Origin: UBA7236 sp964463165
GTDB taxonomy: Bacteria > Bacteroidota > Bacteroidia > Chitinophagales > BACL12
DNA: 64,000 bases
NCBI GenBank assembly: GCA_964463165.1
Contig: CAYXBK010000002.1
Span: 124,001-188,000, forward strand
Direction: 5' to 3'
The position numbers were made by a program, and so were the translations under genes. Of the stretch, positions 26,191 through 34,886 are shown in pieces; the stretch's first letter is position 1; each line of letters opens with the position of its first letter. The notes below the pieces were generated by a model, which had not been told where the DNA came from, searched no databases, and was given only the letters and a program-made list of their open reading frames with translations.

Positions 26191-28623
26191 ATGAAAATAT
26201 CCTGGAACTGGCTGCGTGAGTTTATTGCAATAGAATTGCCTGTCGATAAGGCAGCTGCACTATTAACCGATATCGGTCTTGAAGTGGAAGCTGTTTATCC
26301 TTTTGAATCTGTGAAAGGCGGTTTAAAAGGCTTGATCGTGGGAGAAACTGTTGAAGTATTCAAACATCCGGATGCTGATAAATTGAAGATCACAAAAGTA
26401 AATATCGGAACAGGTGATTTATTGAATATTGTTTGCGGTGCTCCAAATGTGGAAGCCGGTCAAAAAGTGATTGTCGCTCCGGTTGGAACAACTGTTTTTC
26501 CCGTAAAAGGTGATCCTTTCACAATTAAAAAAGCAAAGATCCGCGGTGTTGAAAGCGAAGGCATGCTGTGTGCAGATGATGAGATCGGTTTGGGCGAGAG
26601 TCATGCGGGTTTGCATATTTTACCCGCTGATGCAATTATCGGTTCTGCTGTTAAAGATTTATTTGATGTGTATGCAGATACGGTCATTGAGATCGGATTA
26701 ACTGCAAATCATGCAGATGCGAATTCGCATTATGGTGTGGCAAGAGAATTAGCTGCTGCACTCAGATCTAGAAAAATCGAAAATGCTGAATTAAATAAAC
26801 TGCACGCACAACCGGTTGATGCGGAAATAAAAAATAACCTGATGCAGGTGCGCATCGAAAATCATACTGCATGTCCGAGATATTCCGGTGTACTCATGCA
26901 GCATATTAAAATCGGCACTTCACCTGCATGGCTGCAAAATCAATTAAAAGCGATCGGGCTCAGGCCGATCAATAATGTTGTTGATATTACAAATTATATT
27001 CTCCATGCATATGGCCAGCCTCTTCATGCATTTGATGCAGACAAGATCGAAGGAAAACAAATTATTGTAAAAACTCTTCCGGAAGGAACAAATTTTATCA
27101 CGCTCGACGAAAAGGAAAGGAAATTATCATCTGACGATCTGATGATCTGCGATGCTGAAAACGGAATGTGTATCGCGGGTGTGTACGGCGGATTACATTC
27201 AGGAATCAGTGATGCAACAACAAATATATTTTTAGAAAGCGCATATTTTAATCCGGCATTTATCCGCAGAACAGAATCTGTGCACGGATTAAAAACCGAT
27301 GCTTCATCAAGATTTGGTAAAGGCACGGATCCTGAAATGACTGTTGCTGCTTTGCAGAAAGCAGTTGAAATGATGCGGGAATTGTGCGGCGGTGAAACTG
27401 CAGGAGAAATGATCGATATCTATCCGGAAAAAATAAAACCATTTCAAATTACTTTACGGTTTGAAAAATTGGACGGTATGGCGGCAATGCAAATTCCACG
27501 CGAAACCATCCGCACAATTCTCACAGCACTCCATATTAAAATCACCGGAGAATCATCAACTGGTTTACAACTCGAGGTACCTTCCTACAAAAACGATGTA
27601 TTAAGGGAAATTGATATCATTGAAGAAATATTGCGGATGTATGGCTTTAACCATATTCCTATGCCCGCAAATGTGCGTATGCCATATATCGTGCAGCCCA
27701 AACCGGACAGGGAACAAATAAAATTTCATATCATTGATTATTTAGCATCGAATGGGTATTACGAAATATTTACAAACGCAATTTCAAAAAGTAAATACAC
27801 AAATAAATATCTTCCAAAAGCGGGTGATGCGCTTGTGAGCTTAATGAATTCTCTCAATGTTGAACTGGACAGCATGCGGCAAAGTATGCTCTTCAGCGGA
27901 CTCGAAGTAATTGCGTTCAATCAGAACCGCAAACAAACCGATCTGAAATTATTTGAATTCGGCAGAACGTATTTCAATCATAACGGAAAATTTATTGAAG
28001 AAGATAAACTGGCTGTATTTATTACCGGAAATAATCTGGAAGAAAATTGGAATCACAAAACAGCAGCTGTCGGATTTTTTGATCTAAAGCAAATAATCTC
28101 CGGCCTCTTGTATAAAATGGAGGCATTACCTTCTGCTTCTGAAAAAAATATTGAACACGATTTATTCGAAACATGTATTGAAATCAATTCCGGAAATTCA
28201 AAATATGGCATTTTCGGTTTGGTGAAATCTTCTATTTGTTCAGATTTTGATATCCGGCAACCTGTATACTTTGCCGAATTAAATTGGCCTGCTCTTGTTG
28301 ATACGGTTTCAAAACGAAAAACTCTCTTCAAAGAAATACCAAAATATCCGGAAGTCCGCCGCGACCTTGCACTTATTATTGGCCCGGAAGTGCGCTATCA
28401 CGATTTAAAACAAATTGCAGTTAAAGAAGGAAAGCAATTGTTACGTGATATTATTTTATTTGATGTATATGAAGGTGAAAAATTAGAAGGCAAAAAAAGT
28501 TACGCCATCGGACTCACATTCAGGGATGATGAGAAAACATTAACTGATGCAGAAGTGGATGCAATAATGCAAAAAATGATGAGTAAATTTGAACAGGAAC
28601 TGAATGCGGTAATTCGCAAATAA
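26191..28623 (+). CDS. pheT: Phenylalanine--tRNA ligase beta subunit
   Basis: 810 residues, the normal bacterial PheT length. It charges tRNA-Phe as part of an alpha2beta2 enzyme; pheS is not in this window. Domain order fits: N-terminal MKISWNWLREFI, an EMAP/tRNA-binding domain (~42-155, HPDADKLKITKVNIG), the B3/B4 editing domain (~215-385, GLRPINNVVDITNYIL then YGQPLHAFDADKI), B5 (~405-480), the synthetase-like core, and a C-terminal FDX-ACB anticodon-binding domain (~718-810, FKEIPKYPEVRRDLALII). Confidence 0.97.
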   Translation: MKISWNWLREFIAIELPVDKAAALLTDIGLEVEAVYPFESVKGGLKGLIVGETVEVFKHPDADKLKITKVNIGTGDLLNIVCGAPNVEAGQKVIVAPVGTTVFPVKGDPFTIKKAKIRGVESEGMLCADDEIGLGESHAGLHILPADAIIGSAVKDLFDVYADTVIEIGLTANHADANSHYGVARELAAALRSRKIENAELNKLHAQPVDAEIKNNLMQVRIENHTACPRYSGVLMQHIKIGTSPAWLQNQLKAIGLRPINNVVDITNYILHAYGQPLHAFDADKIEGKQIIVKTLPEGTNFITLDEKERKLSSDDLMICDAENGMCIAGVYGGLHSGISDATTNIFLESAYFNPAFIRRTESVHGLKTDASSRFGKGTDPEMTVAALQKAVEMMRELCGGETAGEMIDIYPEKIKPFQITLRFEKLDGMAAMQIPRETIRTILTALHIKITGESSTGLQLEVPSYKNDVLREIDIIEEILRMYGFNHIPMPANVRMPYIVQPKPDREQIKFHIIDYLASNGYYEIFTNAISKSKYTNKYLPKAGDALVSLMNSLNVELDSMRQSMLFSGLEVIAFNQNRKQTDLKLFEFGRTYFNHNGKFIEEDKLAVFITGNNLEENWNHKTAAVGFFDLKQIISGLLYKMEALPSASEKNIEHDLFETCIEINSGNSKYGIFGLVKSSICSDFDIRQPVYFAELNWPALVDTVSKRKTLFKEIPKYPEVRRDLALIIGPEVRYHDLKQIAVKEGKQLLRDIILFDVYEGEKLEGKKSYAIGLTFRDDEKTLTDAEVDAIMQKMMSKFEQELNAVIRK

Positions 28624-28669
28624 CCCCTTCTCATTACAGCGGGCTCTACACACAAATCATGTTTGAGAT

Positions 28670-28972
28670 ATGTCAGAAACAAATGAACAACTCATTCAAT
28701 TAAAAGCAAACCTCGAAAGGTTATTGCGCAATTTCACGGCAGTGAAAAATGAAAATGATCTGCTCAAACAACAAATTGATGCGCAGCGAAAAGCACTTGC
28801 TGAAAAAAATCACAAGATCAGTGACCTCGACCAGCAACTGAGTATTTCCAAAACTTCAAAGCTGATCACCGAAACAGAAGATCTCTCCAAACAGGACAAA
28901 ACGGAAGTCCGCCAAAAAATCAATGAACTGATCAGGGAAGTTGATAAATGTATCGCGATGATGAATACCTGA
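28670..28972 (+). CDS. Small coiled-coil protein upstream of zapA
   Basis: 100 residues, almost entirely helical, with heptad patterning (LIQLKANLERLLRNF, LLKQQIDAQRKALAEK, DLDQQLSIS) and a C-terminal helix ending CIAMMNT. No membrane segment. It lies between pheT and zapA. Similar small coiled-coil genes next to zapA are common in Bacteroidota, so a role in division with ZapA is a guess from position and shape. Function unknown. Confidence 0.7.
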   Translation: MSETNEQLIQLKANLERLLRNFTAVKNENDLLKQQIDAQRKALAEKNHKISDLDQQLSISKTSKLITETEDLSKQDKTEVRQKINELIREVDKCIAMMNT

Positions 28973-29185
28973 AGAATATTGAACCCGCCTGCCGCAGCTC
29001 CGGCATTTGTTCGTCGGACAGATGACGAACTAAAAGAATAAAGAAGAATAAAAGGCTGATCCACCCCGAACACCCGACCCTGAACCAGGATCCGCCAACT
29101 CCGAACCTGCCGGCCGACGCACAGCCCATGTGCTGCAGGCAGGCGGGCCCCGAACCCCGAACCCTGAACCCTAAACCCCAAACCC
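28973..29185. repeat. Repeat island with telomere-like heptamers before zapA
   Basis: Contents in order: GAATATTGAAC (28974-28984), a half copy of the nuo-spacer repeat; long-range arms CCCGCCTGCCGCAG (28984-28997) and CTGCAGGCAGGCGGG (29133-29147), which pair apart from one inserted base; an internal hairpin GTTCGTC/GACGAAC (29009-29030); and five in-register heptamers of the form CCCYRAA at 29148-29182. Related degenerate heptamers lie at 29064-29084. The island is richer in G+C than its flanks and carries no credible gene. Confidence 0.8.
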
Positions 29186-29235
29186 CTTACCTCCCAATTA
29201 ACATTCTCCTAAAAATCCTTTAACTTTAACTCCTA

Positions 29236-29574
29236 TTGGAAAAAGGGGTTAATTTGAACCAGACAGAAACAGAGGAAAGCGGATTGTTAAATATTAATGT
29301 AACGATCTATGACAGGCCTTATAAATTGAAAGTACGGCCTGAAGAGGAGGAATCAGTAAGAAATGCAGCCAAAAAAATATCTGAAAAAGTAAAAGAATTA
29401 CAGGAACAGTTTGTAGGAAAAGATAAACAGGATTTTTTAGCCATGGCGGCCCTGCTTATCGCTACAGAAATAAAAGAACCGGAACAAATACAAACACCGG
29501 TTGTCGGGGAAACAAATATCAGCGCAGAACTCGACCAACTGAACCAACAGATACTTAAGGCTATCAGTTTTTAA
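29236..29574 (+). CDS. zapA: Cell division protein ZapA
   Basis: 112 residues from TTG 29236 (TTG 29254 is an alternative; no ATG is available). It shows the ZapA pattern: INVTIYDRPYKLKVRPEEEE, then VRNAAKKISEKVKELQEQF, and DFLAMAALLIATEI, followed by a C-terminal coiled-coil helix. ZapA bundles FtsZ filaments at the division ring. Its neighbours, a coiled-coil gene before it and rny after it, form the usual Bacteroidota order. Confidence 0.85.
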   Translation: MEKGVNLNQTETEESGLLNINVTIYDRPYKLKVRPEEEESVRNAAKKISEKVKELQEQFVGKDKQDFLAMAALLIATEIKEPEQIQTPVVGETNISAELDQLNQQILKAISF

Positions 29575-29584
29575 TATTCTCTCT

Positions 29585-29650
29585 TAATATATAGCCACCT
29601 CGGCTTCGTTGGTTCGGTTATACAGCCGCCCCGCTTCCTTCAACATAAAA
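29585..29650 (+). ncRNA. Possible small structured RNA (6S-like by position)
   Basis: The zapA-rny spacer holds a GC-rich island in an AT-rich gap: GCCACCTCGGCTTCG, then TTATACAGCCGCCCCGC. CGGCT (29600-29604) can pair with AGCCG. In several Bacteroidota a 6S RNA gene lies between zapA and rny, and this is the main reason for the call. The island is short for 6S RNA and I could not fold it convincingly, so the assignment is weak. Confidence 0.28.
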
Positions 29651-29658
29651 TCATATAT

Positions 29659-31254
29659 ATGAATGAGATCTTAATTTATGTGGCAGTTGGTGTAGTCGCG
29701 ATCATCATCGGCCTCCTGGCCGGGCGATTCATTTTCAAGCCATCCAAAAATCAACAGCAAATTGCACAGCGGGAAATTGAAGAAATGAAATCCACCGCAA
29801 AAAAAGAAGCCGAATTATTCTTACAAAAATCCAAAAACGACGCAGACAATTACAAAAAAGAAAAATCACTCGAATTAAAGGATCAGATGATCCAGCAAAA
29901 ATCGGAGGTGGAGCGGGAAAGACAACAAAAAGTATTGAAACTGGATGAACATGAAAGCCGCCTCAAACAAAAAGAAAATCAACTCAATCAGCAATTGCAG
30001 AACGTAAATAAAAAGGATGCTGAAATTGCAACTATCCGTGAAAATGTAAACAGGCAGCTCGAAGTGCTTAATACCAAAAAAGCGGAACTCGATAAAGCCT
30101 ACGAAACACATATTAAAAAACTGGAAGAAGTTGCAAGACTGAGTGCTGAAGAAGCAAAAGCCGAATTAATCGAAGCATTGAAAGATGAAGCGAAAAATAA
30201 AGCAATGGCTTATGTGAAAGAAATCATGGAAGAAGCGAAACTCAAAGCAAATAAAGAATCGAAAAAAATTATTCTGCAAACAATTCAGCGCACCGCTGCA
30301 GAGCAAACAATTGAAAATACCGTTTCAGTATTTAATCTCGACAGCGATGATCAGAAAGGACAGATCATCGGCCGTGAAGGAAGAAATATCCGTGCGCTTG
30401 AAGCAGCAACAGGTGTCGAATTTATTGTAGATGATACACCGGAAACAATTATCATCTCGGGTTTCGATCCTGTGCGCCGCGAAATTGCACGTCTGAGTTT
30501 GCAACGCTTAACCGCCGATGGAAGAATTCACCCTGCACGAATTGAAGAAGTTGTGGTGAAAACAAAAAAACAAATGGAAGACCATATTGTGGAGATCGGC
30601 GAACGCACTATTATTGAACTCGGCATAACCGGTTTGCATCCCGAATTAATTCGTATGGTGGGAAGAATGCGCTTCCGCTCATCTTACGGCCAGAATTTAT
30701 TGATGCACAGTAAAGAAACTGCAAACCTCTGTGCAACGATGGCTGCAGAAATGGGATTAAATCCGAAACTTGCAAAACGTGCCGGTTTATTACACGATAT
30801 CGGAAAAGTACCGGAAGAAGAATCAGAATTATCGCATGCATTGCTCGGCGCAAAACTCTGCGAAAAATATGGTGAACATGCAGCAATTGTAAATGCAGTT
30901 GGAGCACACCACGATGAAATTGAAATGCAATATGTCATCTCTCCGATCGTGCAGGCATGCGATGCCATCAGTGGTGCACGCCCGGGTGCAAGAAGAGAAA
31001 TTCTTGAAAGCTATCTGAAACGCATTAAAGAAATGGAAAATCTTGCGCTTGCAAACGATGGCGTTGAAAAAGCTTATGCAATCCAGGCGGGAAGAGAATT
31101 ACGTGTAATTGTAGAGGCCGAAAAAGTAGACGATAAAAAAAGTGAAGAATTATCATTTGCCATTGCACAGAAAATCCAGGATGAAATGCAATATCCCGGA
31201 CATATTAAAGTAACGGTGATTCGTGAAAAACGTGCGATCAGTTTCGCAAAATAA
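29659..31254 (+). CDS. rny: Ribonuclease Y
   Basis: 531 residues, the normal RNase Y length. Domains in order: an N-terminal membrane helix (~4-25), a long charged coiled coil (~30-205), a KH domain (~230-290, GREGRNIRALEAATGVEFIV), and an HD domain (~330-440, GLLHDIGKVPEEE with HHDEIE later). It is a membrane-attached endoribonuclease that starts mRNA decay. A strong terminator follows. Confidence 0.97.
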   Translation: MNEILIYVAVGVVAIIIGLLAGRFIFKPSKNQQQIAQREIEEMKSTAKKEAELFLQKSKNDADNYKKEKSLELKDQMIQQKSEVERERQQKVLKLDEHESRLKQKENQLNQQLQNVNKKDAEIATIRENVNRQLEVLNTKKAELDKAYETHIKKLEEVARLSAEEAKAELIEALKDEAKNKAMAYVKEIMEEAKLKANKESKKIILQTIQRTAAEQTIENTVSVFNLDSDDQKGQIIGREGRNIRALEAATGVEFIVDDTPETIIISGFDPVRREIARLSLQRLTADGRIHPARIEEVVVKTKKQMEDHIVEIGERTIIELGITGLHPELIRMVGRMRFRSSYGQNLLMHSKETANLCATMAAEMGLNPKLAKRAGLLHDIGKVPEEESELSHALLGAKLCEKYGEHAAIVNAVGAHHDEIEMQYVISPIVQACDAISGARPGARREILESYLKRIKEMENLALANDGVEKAYAIQAGRELRVIVEAEKVDDKKSEELSFAIAQKIQDEMQYPGHIKVTVIREKRAISFAK

Positions 31255-31272
31255 AATTTATTAAATCAGGAT

Positions 31273-31299
31273 AAAGGCGCTTTCGGGCGCCTTTTTTTA
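31273..31299 (+). terminator. Rho-independent terminator after rny
   Basis: Perfect 8-bp stem AAAGGCGC (31273-31280) and GCGCCTTT (31287-31294) with loop TTTCGG, followed by TTTTT. It begins 18 bases after the rny stop codon. Confidence 0.93.
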
Positions 31300-31361
31300 T
31301 TGTCTGGATGGAAAGAAATATATGGCTCGGGTTCGGCAAATCGTTCTTATTTTTGTAAGCT

Positions 31362-32270
31362 ATGCGTTCAGGCCTGATAAGAAATATCTTCTTTCTTCTA
31401 TGTACTTTTCTTGTTTTGTGTTTCAGTTATACGTTGTCTGGAAAACAAAATAAATCAGGTTATGCACTTTCCTCCCCGGATGCCCGCTACATTCTTCCCG
31501 ATTCATTAAATGAAATTTCCGGCATCGCGATCATCGATCATACGAATTTCGCATGTGTGCAGGATGAAAAAGGGATCATATTTATTTACGACCCTTCACT
31601 CGTGCGCATTAAACATCAGTACCCGTTTAATATGGATGGAGATTATGAAGGAATTTGCCTTGCAGGTGAAACAATTTATATTTTGCGGAGCGATGGTGTT
31701 TTATTGGAGATGGAAAATTATACAAGCGATCATGCGGCATTTACAATTTATCAAACCGGCATTCCTGCCATAAACAATGAAGGGTTATGTTATGATGAAT
31801 TAAACAACAGATTGCTGATCGCATGTAAAAGCAGTATTAATAAAGAAGAAAAAGAATATAAAGACAAACGCATGGTATATGCATTTGATCTTAAAACAAA
31901 ATCTCTGCTTAAAAAGCCTGTGTATGTTTTTGACGTGGAAGAGATCAAACAATTTGCAAATGATTTAAATCTCGATCTCCCCAAACGTGAAACGAAAAAA
32001 GAAGGGCACAAAGAAATCATTTTAAAATACCGGCCATCAGCTATTGGCATACATCCCGTCACAAAAAATATGTATATCCTTTCTGCCGTGGATCATTTAT
32101 TATTTATTTTTCATCCGGATGGAAAATTGCTTGATATTGAACAATTGGATGAAAAATTATTCAATAAATCGGAAGGTATTGCATTTTATCCGAACGGTGA
32201 TATGCTTATTACCAATGAAGCACAGGAAAAACATCCTACATTATTATATTTTAAATACCACCCCGAATAA
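31362..32270 (+). CDS. SdiA-regulated-domain-like secreted protein
   Basis: 302 residues. A hydrophobic N-terminus (~8-25) suggests export. The body reads like a six-bladed propeller of the SdiA-regulated type: LPDSLNEISGIAIID, DYEGICLAGETIYIL, NNEGLCYDELNNRLLIAC, RPSAIGIHPVTKNMYILS, KSEGIAFYPNGDMLITNE. The function of this family is not established. TATTTTTG at 31348-31355 is a possible -7 element just before the start. The WYL-regulator gene follows 12 bases after the stop. Confidence 0.75.
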   Translation: MRSGLIRNIFFLLCTFLVLCFSYTLSGKQNKSGYALSSPDARYILPDSLNEISGIAIIDHTNFACVQDEKGIIFIYDPSLVRIKHQYPFNMDGDYEGICLAGETIYILRSDGVLLEMENYTSDHAAFTIYQTGIPAINNEGLCYDELNNRLLIACKSSINKEEKEYKDKRMVYAFDLKTKSLLKKPVYVFDVEEIKQFANDLNLDLPKRETKKEGHKEIILKYRPSAIGIHPVTKNMYILSAVDHLLFIFHPDGKLLDIEQLDEKLFNKSEGIAFYPNGDMLITNEAQEKHPTLLYFKYHPE

Positions 32271-32282
32271 ATAGATTTGCAC

Positions 32283-32972
32283 ATGAACCGGATAGACAGG
32301 CTGTTTGCAATACTCACTTTTCTGCAATCCAGAAAATATGTAACAGCTGAACAAATCTCTGAAAAATTTCATATCAGTGTCCGGACGGTTTACAGGGATA
32401 TGAAAGCACTCGGCGAATCAGGTATACCGGTCAGCTTTGAACAATTTAAGGGATATTTTATTGTGCAGGGATATTTTCTGCCTCCTGTTTCATTTTCAAA
32501 TGAAGAAGCAAATGCATTATTGCTGATGGAACGTTTTGTTTCCGGATTTGCCGATAAATCCATTCAAAAAAATTATGCTGAAGCGTTGGCAAAAGTGAAA
32601 AATGTTTTGCGCTATTCACAAAAAGAAAAAATTGAATCGCTTGAAACAAGTATTGGATTTCAAATGCCCGAGCGCTTTCAGAATAATTACGAATATCTCG
32701 CAGAATTACAAAATCATATTTCTTCCAAAACAATTTTAGAGATCAGCTATACAAATAATAATCAGGAATCAACAAAACGAAAAATTGAACCTGTAGGGCT
32801 TGTATTTTATGCATTCAGCTGGCATGTGTTTGCCTGGTGTCATTTGCGGAATGATTACCGCGATTTTAAAGTATCACGCATATCCGCCCTTCGCTCAGCC
32901 GGTCAGCCATTTACAAAGCAGGAACATATTTCCGTTGCCGAATTGATGAAACATCTCCCTGTTTCGTATTAA
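32283..32972 (+). CDS. YafY-type transcriptional regulator with WYL domain
   Basis: 229 residues from ATG 32283 (MNRIDRLFAILTFL). Residues ~3-55 form an HTH_11 winged helix (YVTAEQISEKFHISVRTVYR). Residues ~135-205 form a WYL-type ligand-binding domain (KIEPVGLVFYAFSWHVFAWC). It lacks the longer C-terminal extension of many YafY proteins. It probably regulates its neighbours; the DinB-like gene next door is a common partner. The effector is unknown. TAGATTTG (32272-32279) is a possible -7 element 3 bases before the ATG. Confidence 0.88.
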   Translation: MNRIDRLFAILTFLQSRKYVTAEQISEKFHISVRTVYRDMKALGESGIPVSFEQFKGYFIVQGYFLPPVSFSNEEANALLLMERFVSGFADKSIQKNYAEALAKVKNVLRYSQKEKIESLETSIGFQMPERFQNNYEYLAELQNHISSKTILEISYTNNNQESTKRKIEPVGLVFYAFSWHVFAWCHLRNDYRDFKVSRISALRSAGQPFTKQEHISVAELMKHLPVSY

Positions 32973-33055
32973 AAAATATTTTCATTTCTTTAAAACACAC
33001 TGCCATAGGGTTGACAGTGGGCACCTGTTTCTTTGCCTTTATAAAAAAGAAACAT

Positions 33056-33553
33056 ATGGATACGATTCAACAACTACTTACCGAAATGGAGCGTGAAGCG
33101 CTCACCACACGCAAATTTTTATCGATTGTACCGGAAGATAAATTCGACTGGCAACCGCACCCGAAAAGTATGAATATTGAAAGGCTTACAAGGCATCTGG
33201 CAGAATTGCCGATGTGGGTAACAATGACCTTGACAACGGATGAACTGGATTTTGAAAACAACCCTTATGATCCGCAACCCGTGAAATCGAGAAAAGAATT
33301 GCTCGCCATGTTCGACGAATCGCTTGCAAGCGGAAAAGCACATCTTGAAAAAGCAACTGAAAAACAATTGGAAGAAATGTGGACCTTGCGCAGCGGAAAA
33401 ACAATTTACAGCACAGAACCCAAATATGAAGTGCTGCGGATGACCTTTTGCCAGATCGTGCATCATCGTGCACAACTGGGCGTATTTCTGAGATTACTGA
33501 ATGTTCCCATTCCGGGAAGTTATGGCCCGAGTGCCGATGAAATGAGTCTTTAA
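33056..33553 (+). CDS. DinB-like four-helix metal-binding protein
   Basis: 165 residues from ATG 33056. Upstream in-frame codons (33011) look non-coding. DinB/YfiT-like pattern: IQQLLTEMEREALTTRKFL, EDKFDWQPHPKSM, a first histidine region in LTRHLAELPMW (~46), and HHRAQLGVFLRLLNVPIPG near the end. The histidines fit the family's metal site. Members include thiol-dependent transferases, but no substrate can be inferred. A strong terminator follows. Confidence 0.87.
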   Translation: MDTIQQLLTEMEREALTTRKFLSIVPEDKFDWQPHPKSMNIERLTRHLAELPMWVTMTLTTDELDFENNPYDPQPVKSRKELLAMFDESLASGKAHLEKATEKQLEEMWTLRSGKTIYSTEPKYEVLRMTFCQIVHHRAQLGVFLRLLNVPIPGSYGPSADEMSL

Positions 33554-33560
33554 ATTAAAT

Positions 33561-33595
33561 AACAGGGGAGAATTAAATTTCTCCCCTGTTTTATT
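33561..33595 (+). terminator. Terminator after the DinB-like gene
   Basis: Perfect 12-bp stem AACAGGGGAGAA (33561-33572) and TTCTCCCCTGTT (33579-33590) with a 6-base loop, followed by TTATT. It begins 7 bases after the stop codon. Confidence 0.9.
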
Positions 33596-33670
33596 CAATT
33601 GATTTGAATCATCTGTTCCAATACAATAAATCATAATTTCAAAAAGACGCCTGATGGATATTTGGGTTAT

Positions 33671-34084
33671 ATGAAAAAAACCCTAACCATCATTGCTCTC
33701 TTTCTGCTTCTCCTGAATGGAGTAAATGCATTATATGGCGGGTGGTTGTTAATTATTGATCCCAGTGGCGGGAAATTGCAATTACCATTGGAATACCTGG
33801 AAAATTCCTTTTTTAATAATTATCTGATACCCGGAATTATATTGTTTGTAATGAATGGTATCTCAAGTATTTGCATTGCTGTGCTTGTTATTGCAAAATA
33901 TAAATATGCGCCTTTACTTATTTTGTTACAGGGAATTATTCTGGCCGGATGGATTATCATGCAGATCCTGCTGCTGCAAAAGTATTATTTCCTGCAATTG
34001 ATTTTAGGATTGATCGGATTATGCATCATGCTTTGCGGATATTTACTCGCCAGAAAAAAAGACTTACACTATGTTCAGTCATAA
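33671..34084 (+). CDS. Integral membrane protein, unknown function
   Basis: 137 residues from ATG 33671, four predicted membrane helices (~4-24, 50-72, 77-98, 101-124). Not recognised. First of three membrane-protein genes that overlap one another (the next starts 14 bases before this stop), which suggests one operon and a shared role. Confidence 0.7.
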   Translation: MKKTLTIIALFLLLLNGVNALYGGWLLIIDPSGGKLQLPLEYLENSFFNNYLIPGIILFVMNGISSICIAVLVIAKYKYAPLLILLQGIILAGWIIMQILLLQKYYFLQLILGLIGLCIMLCGYLLARKKDLHYVQS

Positions 34085-34886
34085 TAAAATATGGCTCTCT
34101 TTATTACTCGTATTATTGGTAGTTATTGTAAGTTGTATCGGATATTTCACGCCCGGCTTTTATGCAAGAGAAACAATCAATTGGCAAACACAATCAGCAG
34201 GACAAGATCTCATTGACCTTGCATTAATTTCACCTGTATTGCTTATCTCGGTGTTATTGATGCGCAAAGGCAATCGAATTGCGCTCTATATCAGTGCCGG
34301 CGCAACATTATATCTGGCATATACTTTTTTGATCTATTGTGTAGCTGTAAAATTCAATCAGTTATTTGTTTTTTACTGCCTGGTTTTGGGATTGTCGTTT
34401 TACAGTTTTCTTGATTTTTTATTGTTTGCATTAAAAATAAAAATCCGGTCCGTCACAGATACGCCCGAATCAAACAAAATTGCAGCAATTTATTTTATCA
34501 GCATTGCGATCTTATTTTATGGGCTCTGGCTTTCTGAGATTGAACCTTCCGTATGGAATAATACAGTTCCGGAAAGTCTTGATGAAGTGGGGCTCGCAAC
34601 AAATCCGGTGCATGTTCTCGACCTTGCCTTTTTACTGCCTGCAGTTTTTATAACCGGCTTGATGCTTTTGAAGCGAAATGTTTTTGGCATTTTGCTAACT
34701 CCGGCCTTGCTTACTTTTTTCATTCTCATGGATATTACAATTGGTGTACTCACTGTGATGATGTACGTAAAAGATTTAACAGATTTTATCGCTGTGGCAT
34801 TTATTATGGCTGCCCTTGCATTTTTCAGCATTGTTTTGCTGATTTTATTTATTAAACGGAATAAAATGACCCTGCGTGAATACTGA
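34071..34886 (+). CDS. Integral membrane protein, unknown function
   Basis: 271 residues with about seven membrane helices and short loops. One external stretch is longer and polar (SEIEPSVWNNTVPESLDEVG, ~158-177). No family recognised. Overlaps both neighbours (14 bases before, 11 bases after). Confidence 0.7.
   Translation: MFSHNKIWLSLLLVLLVVIVSCIGYFTPGFYARETINWQTQSAGQDLIDLALISPVLLISVLLMRKGNRIALYISAGATLYLAYTFLIYCVAVKFNQLFVFYCLVLGLSFYSFLDFLLFALKIKIRSVTDTPESNKIAAIYFISIAILFYGLWLSEIEPSVWNNTVPESLDEVGLATNPVHVLDLAFLLPAVFITGLMLLKRNVFGILLTPALLTFFILMDITIGVLTVMMYVKDLTDFIAVAFIMAALAFFSIVLLILFIKRNKMTLREY

Noticed and set aside
29148..29182. Heptamer array as a true telomere
   Set aside because: It lies inside the window between co-oriented genes, not at a replicon end, and has only five units.
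33011..33055. Extension of the DinB-like protein upstream of ATG 33056
   Set aside because: The extra residues are unlike the family N-terminus; ATG 33056 begins the first predicted helix.
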